DNA from: Rapana venosa
Lineage: Eukaryota > Mollusca > Gastropoda > Neogastropoda > Muricidae
Direction of reading: 5' to 3'
Length of the DNA: 64,000 nucleotides
Assembly (NCBI GenBank): GCA_028751875.1
Contig: CM054154.1
Location: 53,452,594-53,516,593 of the forward strand
The position numbers and the translations under genes are program-made. The first letter of the stretch is position 1. Every line of letters begins with the position of its first letter. Below are positions 53,263 to 64,000 of this stretch, piece after piece. The notes beneath the pieces are model-generated. The model was not told where the DNA came from and did not search any database. It worked only from the letters and a program-made list of their open reading frames with translations.

Positions 53263-53274
53263 TTTCTCTTCACT

Positions 53275-53303
53275 TACACGCACGCACGCATGCGCGCACA
53301 CAC

Positions 53304-53350
<47 letters not shown>

Positions 53351-53410
53351 ATACACACACATCTATACACACACCCATACACACACACACACACACCCAT
53401 AACCCTCACT

Positions 53411-53448
<38 letters not shown>

Positions 53449-53474
53449 CACACACACACCACACACACACATTT
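53275..53474. repeat. (CA)n array with CGCA start
   Basis: ACGCACGCACGCATGCGCG then (CA)n with CTCATA and CCATA breaks to 53474. Bases 53475-53984 hold no recognised gene. Confidence 0.92.
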
Positions 53475-53984
53475 CTTCTTTTTATTGAAGATGGCACGTT
53501 TTCTGAAAACACACTCTACTTCATAAAGCAAAGTGCTGCCAAGGAATCAAAGCTATTGGAACCATTAAATAAATAATGTTTATAAAGATTACATTTAGAA
53601 CAAGAGAGATTGCAAATACTGTTTTTGCTGTTCTAAATACTATTTTTTCATTTGCTGGGGTAGGCAGGTCTGACAGAGGATATGTACTTGTATACAGATT
53701 GATATGTATGTTGCTCCAGTTTAGTGTTAATGAAACTTAGCATGTTTGTTGCTGATACGCTTGTTGGTGGCCTATTTCTTGTTGGTATGTATTGCATGGT
53801 GTTGAAATGTATACCATTTACAGTTGCTGAAGATTTTTCTGAGTGAAATGTGGCTACTGTCCTCGGGATGAGTCAAGTCAGGCACGTTGCCACAAGTGAA
53901 GTGCCACCTTTTTCTTCTTCTTGTCCTCTCTAGGGATGTGTTTGTCTCCCTTTGAGTGTCACCGTTTAATACAGAATGTTTCCA

Positions 53985-54200
53985 TGGGCACCTACCTCTC
54001 TTGTTGAGCAGCCAGCTGTGGGTTCTTGATGTAAGCTGTGCACAAGACCTCGTTCCTGTCATCTCATCTCATCTCAAAGACTTGCTTCCAGACCAGCACT
54101 CGGGGTCTGGTGGATTGGGAAAAGTCTGGCTGCAGAAAGGAATCAAAGCCTCATTTTCCAGACTGGGGTGTTGTCTCTGGGGCAGTGAGCCAGTGTGTGC
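53985..54200 (-). mobile_element. SINE family B, divergent reverse copy
   Basis: On the plus strand CTCTTGTTGAGCAGCCAGCTG, GTGGGTTCTTGATGTAAGC, ACAAGACCTCGTTCCTGTCAT, AAAGACTTGCTTCCAGACCAG, CACTCGGGGTCTGGTGGATTG and AATCAAAGCCTCATTTTCCAG follow 28440-28620 in order. It is older than the other family B copies. Confidence 0.7.
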
Positions 54201-54347
54201 TTCTGCTTACAGCTCAGTGTGGTGGTAGTAGCTGGGTGTGTTTGTTGTTGCAGTTCAACATGGAAAGAGGGGTCAACATTTCCAACACAGGGGCGTCGCA
54301 GGCTGTGATTGAGCAAAACACATTGCCTCATGTCTACAAACAGGTAT

Positions 54348-54348
54348 G

Positions 54349-54424
<76 letters not shown>

Positions 54425-54442
54425 CAGAGAGAGAGAGAGAGT
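54348..54442. repeat. (GT)n then short (GA)n
   Basis: About 75 bp of pure GT followed by GACAGAGAGAGAGAGAGAG. Confidence 0.95.
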
Positions 54443-54514
54443 GTTACTTACACAGTTCCTGGAAAAGAGATTTTAGTCTTTGTTTCTTTATACAATGATG
54501 GATTTTTTCTTTCC

Positions 54515-54595
54515 TCAGCTGGTGCTCAAAGGTTCACGATTAGTGAGAGTGTGTATGCGACCAAGATTAATATCTCATTTTGTTTTTTAAGATCT
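54515..54595 (+). repeat. Third, weakest copy of the 'ARAPRF' segment
   Basis: CAGCTGGTGCTCAAAGGTTC, ACGATTAGTGAGAGTGTGTAT and GCGACCAAG parallel 51008-51055. It lies 140 bp before the satellite begins. Confidence 0.4.
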
Positions 54596-56804
54596 GGTAT
54601 GAGTAATCAGCCACTGAAATGTATTTATTCGTTTCCTTATTAAGCATAGAATCGATGTGGGTTTCGATTTTATCTGATCCCCTCCCTTCTCCCCACTCTT
54701 GAAAGCTGTAGATTCATATTGCTAAAACTATTATTGTGTTAGTATGTATCACATTGCAATGACATACAGTGTGTTGGTATACGTATACCACATTGTTATG
54801 ACATACATTGTGTTGGTATATATTACCACATTGTTATGACATATATTGTGTTGGTATACGTGTACCACATTGTTATGACATATATTGTGTTGGTATACGT
54901 GTACCACATTGTTATGACATATATTGTGTTGGTATATACCACATTGACATGATATATATTGTGTTGGTATATACGACATTGTTATGATATATACTGTGTT
55001 GTTATACGTGTACCACATTGTTATGACATATTGTGTTGGTATACGTGTACCACATTGTTATGACATATATTGTGTTGGTATATACCACATTGTTATGACA
55101 TATTGTCTTGGTATATATTACCAAATTGTTATGACATATATTGTGTTGGAATATATTATCACATTGCTATGACATATATTGTGCTGGTATATATTACCAC
55201 ATTTCTATGACATATATTGTGTTAGTATACGTGTACCACATTGCTATGACATATATTGTGTTGGTATATATTACCACATTGCTATGATATATATTCTGTT
55301 GGTATATACCACATTGTTAGGACATATATTGTGTTGGTATATACCACATTGCTATGACATATATTGTGTTGGTATATGTGTACCACATTGCTATGACATA
55401 TATTGTGTTGGTATACGTGTACCACATTCTTATGACATATATTGCATTGGTATATGTTACCACAATGCTATGACATATATTGTGTTGGTATATATTACCA
55501 CATTGCTAAGACATATATTGTGTTGGTATATACCACATTGTTAGGACATATATTGTGCTGGTATAAAAAATACCAACCTTGCTATGAATATTTGTGTTAT
55601 AATCTAGTACTTGTACCACATCTATGACATATAATTGTTGTTGGTATACTTACCACATGTTATCGAAATATATAGCAATTGGTATATGTTACCACAATGC
55701 CATGACATATATTGTCTTGTTATATATTACCAAATTGTTATGAAAATATATTTGTGTTAGAATATATTACCACATTGCTATGACAATATGGAGGGAATAT
55801 ATTATCCACATAGCAATGACATATATTGGTTGGTAATATATTACCACATTGCTATGACATATATTGTGTAAGTATAACGTGTACCACATTTGCTATGACC
55901 ATATCATTTGTGATGGTATATTTAACAACATTGCTAATGATATAAATTGTGTTTGTATATACCACATGTTAGGACATATATTGTGTGGTATATACCACAA
56001 TGCTATGACATATAATGTGTTGGTATACTGTACCACATTGCTATGACATATATTGTGCTGGAATATGATAACGACATTGCAATTAACATATATTGTGTTG
56101 GTATACTTGTACCACATTGTTTATGACATATATGTGTTGGTAATATACCACATTGTTTATGACATATAAATGTGTATCGGGTTATAACGAGTAACCCACA
56201 TTTGCTAAGACATATATTGTTTGTATATACACATTGTTATGATATAACATTGTGTTGGTATACAGTACTCACAATGTTATGACATATATTGTGTTGGTAT
56301 ATATTACCACATTGCTATGGCATATATTGTGTTGGTAGACGTGTACCACATTGCTATGACATATATTTTGTTTTTGTATATATTACCACATTATAATGAT
56401 ATACATTGTGTTGGTATGCAGTACCACATTGTTGACATACATTGTGTTGGTATATACCACATTGTTATGATATATATTGTGTTGGTATATACCACTCTGT
56501 TATGATATATATTGTGTTGGTATATATTACCCAACCATTGGCGATGTCATATATTGAGTTGGTATACATGGACCAAATGTTGTGACATATATTTGTTGTA
56601 TATACCAAATAGTTATGAAATACATTGCGTTTTGTAATAGCGAGTACATCATAGCTTTGACATATATTTTGTGTGAGGTATATACCACAATTGTTTATGA
56701 CAAATTAATGTGTTGGTATACATTACCACATTGTTATTCCATACATTCTGTGGTATACATTACCACATTGTAAGACATATATTGCGTTGTTATATATTTA
56801 CACA

Positions 56805-56945
56805 AGCGCTTTGATTTGTCTTTGCCAAATAAAGCGGTAATTAAGTACCATTATATTATTATTAATTAATTATATTATTATTGTAATATAATAATTATTA
56901 TTAATATTATTATTATTATTATAATAAATTTATTATTATTATATA
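56805..56945 (+). repeat. Embedded tail module with (ATT)n, satellite unit 1
   Basis: AAGCGCTTTGATTTGTCTTTG, CCAAATAAAGCGGTAATTAAG and TACC lead into a degenerate (ATT)n, after which monomers resume with ATATACATTGTGTTGG. Confidence 0.88.
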
Positions 56946-59082
56946 CATTGTGTTGGTATACGTGTACCACATTGCTATGACATATATTGTGTTGGTATAT
57001 ATTACCACATTGTTATGACATATATTGTGTTGGTATACATTACCACATTGTTATGACATATATTGTGTTGGTACACGAGTACCACATTGCTATGACATAT
57101 ATTGTGTTGGTATATATTACCACATTGTTGTGATATATACTGTGTTGGTATACGTGTACCACATTGTTATGACATATAATGTGTTGGTATACATTACCAC
57201 AATGCTATAATATAAATTGTGTTGGTATACGTGTACCACATTGCTATGACATATATTGTGTTGGTATACGAGTACCACAATGCTATGACATATATTGTGT
57301 TGGTATATACCACATTGTTATTATATATATTGTGTTGGTATATACTACTCTGTTATGATATATATTGTGTTGGTAGATATTTACCACATTGCTATGACAT
57401 AAAAGTGTTGGTATACATGTACCATATTGTTGGACATATATGGTAGGTATATACCACTTGTAATGACATATATAATGCTGGTATATTATTACCACATTTC
57501 AATACATATATTGTTTAGTATACTGTACCACAATGCTATACTTATATTGTTTGGTATATATTACCACATTGCTTATGATATATATTCTTTGGTATATACC
57601 AACATTGTTAGGACATATATTGTGTTGGTATATACCACATTGCTATGACATATATTGTGTTGGTATATGTGTACCACATTGCTATGACATATATTGTGTT
57701 GGTATACGTGTACCACATTCTTATGACATATATTGCATTGGTATATGTTACCACAATGCTATGACATATATTGTGTTGGTATATATTACCACATTGCTAA
57801 GACATATATTGTGTTGGTATATACCACATTGTTAGGACATATATTGTGCTGGTATATATTACCACATTGCTATGACATATGTTGTGTTAGTATACGTGTA
57901 CCACATTGCTATGACATATATTGTGTTGGTATACGTGTACCACATTGTTATGACATATATTGCAATTGGTATATGTTACCACAATGCTATGACATATATT
58001 GTCTTGGTATATATTACCAAATTGTTATGACATATATTGTGTTAGAATATATTACCACATTGCTAAGACATATATTGTGTGGGAATATATTATCACATTG
58101 CTATGACATATATTGTGTTGGTATATATTACCACATTGCTATGACATATATTGTGTTAGTATACGTGTCCACATTGCTATGACATATAAGTTTTGGTATA
58201 AATATTACCACCTTTCTATGAAAAATATTGTGTTGGTATATACCACATGGTATGACATAATATTGTGTTGGTAAATACCACATTGCATATGACATATAAT
58301 TGTGTTGGTATACGTGTACCACATTGCTATGACATATATTGTGCTGGTAATATATTACGCCATTGCTATGAACATATATTGTGTTGGTATAACGAGTAAC
58401 CACATTGTTATGACATATATTGTTTGAAGTATATACCCACATAGTTATGACATATATTGTGTTGGTATACGTGTACCACATTGCTATGACATATAATGTG
58501 TTGGTATATACACATTGTTATGATATACATTGTGTTGGTATACGTGTACCACAATGTTATGACATATATTGTGTTGGTATATATTACCACATTGCTATGG
58601 CATATATTGTGTTGGTAGACGTGTACCACATTGCTATGACATATATTTTGTTTTTGTATATATTACCACATTATAATTATATACATTGTGTTGGTATGCA
58701 GTACCACATTGTTGACATACATTGTGTTGGTATATACCACATTGTTATGATATATATTGTGTTGGTATATACCACTCTGTTATGATATATATTGTGTTGG
58801 TATATATTACCACATTGCTATGTCATATATTGTGTTGGTATACATGGACCATATTGTTGTGACATATATTGTGTTGGTATATACCACATTGTTATGACAT
58901 ACATTGCGTTTTGTATACGTGTACCACATTGCTTTGACATATATTTTGTGTTGGTATATACCACATTGTTATGACATATATTGTGTTGGTATACATTACC
59001 ACATTGTTATGACATACATTCTGTTGGTATACATTACCACATTGTTATGACATATATTGTGTGTTATATATTTTACACAAGG

Positions 59083-59154
59083 CGCTTTGATTTGTCTTTG
59101 CAAGATATAGCGGTAATTAAGTTCCATTTATTATTATTATTATTATTATTTTTA

Positions 59155-59202
<48 letters not shown>

Positions 59203-59225
59203 TATTATTATTATTATATTAATAA
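59083..59225 (+). repeat. Embedded tail module with (ATT)n, satellite unit 2
   Basis: AGGCGCTTTGATTTGTCTTTG, CAAGATATAGCGGTAATTAAG and TTCCATT, then (ATT)n. Flanking monomers match those around units 1 and 3. Confidence 0.9.
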
Positions 59226-61392
59226 TATACATTGTGTTGGTATACGTGTACCACATTGCTATGACAGATATTGTGTTGGTATATATTTACCACATTATTA
59301 TGACATGATATAGTGTTTTAATACATTACCACATTGTTATGACATATATTGTGTTGGTACACGAGTACCACATTGCTATGACATATATTGTGTTGGTATA
59401 TATTACCACATTGTTGTGATATATACTGTGTTGGTATACGTGTACCACATTGTTAAGACATATAATGTGATGGATACAATCCCACAATGCTATAAAAAAA
59501 TAAGAAATAAATAGAGTTGGTATACGTGTACCACAATTGCTATGGACATATATTCGTGTTGGTATACGAGTACCCCACCATGCTATGACATATTTGTGTT
59601 GGTATATGACACAATTGTTATGATATAATATTGTGTTGGTAATATACACTCTGTTATGATATAAATTGTTTTGTGTATATTTTACCCACCTTGCTATGAC
59701 ATATATTGTGTTGGTATACATGTACCATATTGTTGTGACATATATTGTGTTGGTATATACCACATTGTTATGACATATATTGTGCTGGTATATATTACCA
59801 CATTTCTATGACATATATTGTGTTAGTATACGTGTACCACATTGCTATGACATATATTGTGTTGGTATATATTACCACATTGCTATGATAAAAATTCTGT
59901 TTGGTATATACCACAAGTTAGTGAAATATATGTGTTTGTATATACCACATTGCCTATGACATATATTGTTTGGTAAATAATGTTTACCACATTGCAATGA
60001 CATATATTGTGTTGGTATACGTGATAGCGCACATTCTTATGACATATATTGCAATGGTATATGTTACCCACAATGCTATGACATAATTGTGTTGGTAATA
60101 AACCACATTGCTAGAGACATATATTGTGGTTGGTAAAAATCACAATTGTTTAGGACAATATATTGTGCTGGTAAAAATTATACCACATTGCTATGACATA
60201 TTTGTGTTAGTATAACTGTACACACATTGCTGATGACATTATATTGTGTATTGGTAAACTTATTACCACATTGTTATGACTTATATTGCCATGGTATATG
60301 TTACCACAATGCTATGACATATATTGTCTTGGTATATATTACCAAATTGTTATGACATATATTGTGTTAGAATATATTACCACATTGCTAAGACATATAT
60401 TGTGTGGGAATATATTATCACATTGCTATGACATATATTGTGTTGGTATATATTACCACATTGCTATGACATATATTGTGTTAGTATACGTGTACCACAT
60501 TGCTATGACATATTTTGTGTTGGTATATATTACCACATTGCTATGATATATATTGTGTTGGTATATACCACATTGTTAGGACATATATTGTGTTGGTATA
60601 TACCACATTGCTATGACATATATTGTGTTGGTATACGTGTACCACATTGCTATGACATATATTGTGCTGGTATATATTACGACATTGCTATGACATATAT
60701 TGTGTTGGTATACGTGTACCACATTGTTATGACATATATTGTGTTGGTATATACCACATTGTTATGACATATATTGTGTTGGTATACGTGTACCACATTG
60801 CTATGACATATAATGTGTTGGTATATACACATTGTTATGATATACATTGTGTTGGTATACGTGTACCACAATGTTATGACATATATTGTGTTGGTATATA
60901 TTACCACATTGCTATGGCATATATTGTGTTGGTAGACGTGTACCACATTGCTATGACATATATTTTGTTTTTGTATATATTACCACATTATAATGATATA
61001 CATTGTGTTGGTATACAGTACCACATTGTTGACATACATTGTGTTGGTATATACCACATTGTTATGATATATATTGTGTTGGTATATACCACTCTGTTAT
61101 GATATATATTGTGTTGGTATATATTACCACATTGCTATGTCATATATTGTGTTGGTATACATGGACCATATTGTTGTGACATATATTGTGTTGGTATATA
61201 CCACATTGTTATGACATACATTGCGTTTTGTATACGTGTACCACATTGCTTTGACATATATTTTGTGTTGGTATATACCACATTGTTATGACATATATTG
61301 TGTTGGTATACATTACCACATTGTTATGACATACATTCTGTTGGTATACATTACCACATTGTTATGACATATATTGTGTTGTTATATATTTT

Positions 61393-61535
61393 ACACAAGG
61401 CGCTTTGATTTGTCTTTGCAAGATATAGCCGGGTAATTAAGTTCCATTAATTATTTATTATTATTATTAATTTTCATTTTTTTTATTTATTATTATAATT
61501 ATTATTATTATTATATATTATAATATTATATTATA
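61393..61535 (+). repeat. Embedded tail module with (ATT)n, satellite unit 3
   Basis: AGGCGCTTTGATTTGTCTTTG, CAAGATATAGCCGGGTAATTAAG and TTCCATT, then (ATT)n. It lies 2310 bp after unit 2. Confidence 0.9.
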
Positions 61536-62459
61536 TACATTGTGTTGGTATACGTGTAACCACATTGCAATGACATATCTGTGTTGGTATATTTACCACA
61601 TTGATAAGACATATATAGTTTGGTAATAACATTACACATTGTTTATGACATATATTGTGTTGGACACGAGTACCCACATTGCTATGACATATATAGTGTT
61701 GGATATATTACCACAGCCTGTTGTTGTGAAATATACTGTGTTTGGTATACGTGTACCACATTGTTATGACAATAATGTGTTGGTATAACATTACAACAAT
61801 GCTAATGAAATAAATTTGTGTTGTATACGTTTACCACATTGCTATGAATATATTGTGTAGGTATACGAGTACCCACAATGCAAATGACATAAATTGTGTT
61901 GGAATATACACATTGTTATTATATATATTGTGTTGGTATATACTACACATTATGATTAATATTGAGTTGGAAATATATTACCACAAAGCAATGACATATA
62001 TTGTTGAGGTATACAGTACCAATTGTTTTGACATATATAGTGTTGGTATATACCACATTGTTCATGACATATATTGTGTTGGTTATACATTCCCACATTG
62101 ATATGACATACCATTGTGTTTGGTCATATTACCACCTTGTTTGCCATACCTACTGTTGGTAATCATAACCACATTGTTAAGACATACATTGGTCGTTGGT
62201 ATACATTACCAATTGCTATGATATATATTTTGTTGGTATATATTACCACATTGTTATGACGTATATTGTTTTGGTTTATACCACATTGCTTTGATATACA
62301 GTGTTTTTGTATACGTGTACCACATTTGCTATGACATACATTGTGTTGGTATATACCACATTGTTATGACATATATTGTGTTGGTATACGTGTACCACAT
62401 TGCTATTATATATATTGTGTTGGTATATACCACTCTGTTATGATATATATTGTGTTGGT

Positions 62460-62493
62460 ATTATTATTATTATTATTTATTTTTTTATTTTTA

Positions 62494-62524
<31 letters not shown>

Positions 62525-62528
62525 AATT
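62460..62528. repeat. (ATT)n without the tail module, inside the satellite
   Basis: GGTATTATTATTATTATTATT with TTTT interruptions, starting directly after GGTA of a monomer and returning to ATATACATTGTGTTGG. The GCGCTTTGATT part is absent here. Confidence 0.88.
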
Positions 62529-64000
62529 ATATACATTGTGTTGGTATACGTGTATCACATTGCTATGACATATATTGTGTTGGTATACATTACCACATTG
62601 TTATGACATATATTGTGTTGGTATACATTACCACATTGCTATGTCACACATTGTGTTGTTATACGTGTACGACATTGTTATGACATACATTGTGTTGGTA
62701 TATACCACATTGTTGTGACCTACGTTGTGTTGGTATTCGTGTACCACATTCCTATGACAAATATTGTGTTGGTATATATTACCACATTGTTGTGACATAT
62801 ATTGTGTTGGTATATATTAGCACATTGTTATGGCATATATTGTGTTGGTATACATGTACCACATTGCTATGACATATATTGTGTTGGTATTTACCACATT
62901 GTTATGATACATATTGTGTTGGTATATACCACTCTGTTATGATATATATTTTGTTGGTATATATTACAACATTGCTATGACATATATTGTGTTGGTAAAC
63001 ATGTACCATATTGTTGTGACATATATTGTGTTGGTATATACCACATTGCTATGACATACATTGTGTTTTATATACGTGTACCACATTGCTATGACATTTA
63101 TTGTGTTGGTATATATTACCACATTGTTATGATATACATTGTGTTGGTATACGTGTACCACATTGTTATATATTGTGTTGGTATACATTACCACATTGTT
63201 ATGACATACATTGTGTTGGTATACATTACCACATTGCTATGATATATTTTGTGTTGGTATATATTACCACATTGCTATGACATATATTTTGTATTGGTAT
63301 ATACCACATTGTTATGACATACATTGTGTTGGTATTTGCCACATTGTTATGACATACATTGTGTTGGTATATATTACCACATTGCTATTACATATATTGT
63401 GTTGGTATACATTACCACATTGCTATGATATATATTGTGTTGGTATATACCACATTGTTATAACATATATTGTGTTCGTATACATGTACCACATTGTTAT
63501 GACATATATTGTGTTTGTATATATTACCACATTGTTATAACAAATATTGTGTTGGTATACGTGTACCACATTGCTATGACATATATTTTGTTGGTATATA
63601 CCACATTGTTAGGAGATATATTGTGTTGGTATATACCACATTGTTAGGACATATATTGTGTTGGTATACATTACCACATTGCTATGACATATATTGTGTT
63701 GGTATACGTGTACCACATTGTTATGACATACATTGTGTTGGTATATACCACATTGTTATGAGATATATTGTGTTGGTGTACGTGTACCACATTGCTATGA
63801 CAAATATTGTGTTGGTATATATTACCACATTGCTATGACATAGATTGTGTTGGTATATATTACCACATTGCTATGACATAGATTGTGTTGGTATACGTGT
63901 ACCACATTGCTATGACATATATTGTGTTGGTATACATTACCACATTACTATGATATATATTGTGTTGGTATATACAACATTGTTATGACATATATTTGTA

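Larger units (their letters stand above)
54732..64000. repeat. 35-39 bp satellite with palindromic core, in a ~2.3 kb higher-order repeat
   Basis: Constant part CACATTGYTATGACATATAT then TGTGTT alternates with a variable core bounded by GGTA and TACC. Core types: GGTATATACC (35-bp monomer), GGTATATATTACC and GGTATACATTACC (38 bp), GGTATACGTGTACC (39 bp). By length there are roughly 240 monomers up to the window edge. Monomer order repeats with period 2280-2317 bp, for example the block at 56341 recurs at 58621 and about 60938. Frames reading CWYILPHCYDIYCVGI-like repeats are artefacts. No promoter or gene is seen. Confidence 0.95.

Noticed and set aside
54749..63838. Many long frames through the satellite (Cys/Tyr/Ile-rich repeats on the plus strand, Asn/Thr/Val-rich on the minus)
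   Set aside because: They arise because 35-39 bp monomers lack stops in some frames. Frames change whenever monomer length changes, there are no start contexts, and indels break them at random.

Overview
This is a eukaryotic, repeat-dominated genomic window, most likely from a mollusc and probably a gastropod. The evidence is split coding sequence with a GT splice donor, several lineages of LINE retrotransposon (including an RNase H-bearing I/nimbus-like type), tRNA-headed SINEs in many copies, abundant (CA)n, (GA)n and (TA)n microsatellites, and very long poly-C/poly-G tracts. The host assignment is inference; no rRNA or mitochondrial marker is present. I see no operon, CRISPR array, prophage or bacterial gene.

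The only convincing host gene is at the left edge. At 847-1220 there is the first coding exon of a class A GPCR (TM1, TM2 and the start of TM3), preceded by a degenerate 44-54 bp minisatellite and followed by a GT donor. Its other exons are not recognisable in the window. A second, uncertain coding-like zone lies at 36.9-39.5 kb.

From 1.2 to 54.7 kb the window is layered mobile-element debris. At least five LINE lineages can be separated: (1) an RTE-like 'CFDP2-type' family (3734-6062 minus, 10453-12437 minus, 12915-14604 plus, 32930-34002 plus); (2) a related but distinct APE-RT element with a C-terminal C2H2 finger (6238-10290 plus); (3) an L1/Tx1-like element (30780-35976 minus) carrying two nested insertions; (4) an RNase H-bearing I/nimbus-like family (24540-25010, 42218-43062, 43428-45210, 45222-50157) with a common 3' stem-loop; (5) CR1/L2-like and other RT fragments (26880-27300, 27305-28240, 28850-29890, 51560-52860). 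All are broken by stops, frameshifts or truncation. SINE-like repeats fall into four groups: A and B (tRNA-headed), C (weaker tRNA resemblance), and a fourth derived from 5S rRNA.

From 54.73 kb to the right edge is a continuous 35-39 bp satellite whose monomers carry a palindromic core (GGTA...TACC) between constant flanks. The monomers form a higher-order repeat of about 2.3 kb that includes an embedded LINE/SINE 3' tail with an (ATT)n microsatellite.

Two 500-N gaps (2681-3180, 23890-24389) sit beside GAA-type purine tracts. Two zones (about 16.4-26.3 kb and 45.84-49.9 kb) show bases replaced by copies of their neighbours. I suspect consensus errors there, so frame breaks in those zones should not be over-read. 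I did not find a convincing new functional system; the palindromic higher-order satellite is the most unusual structure.
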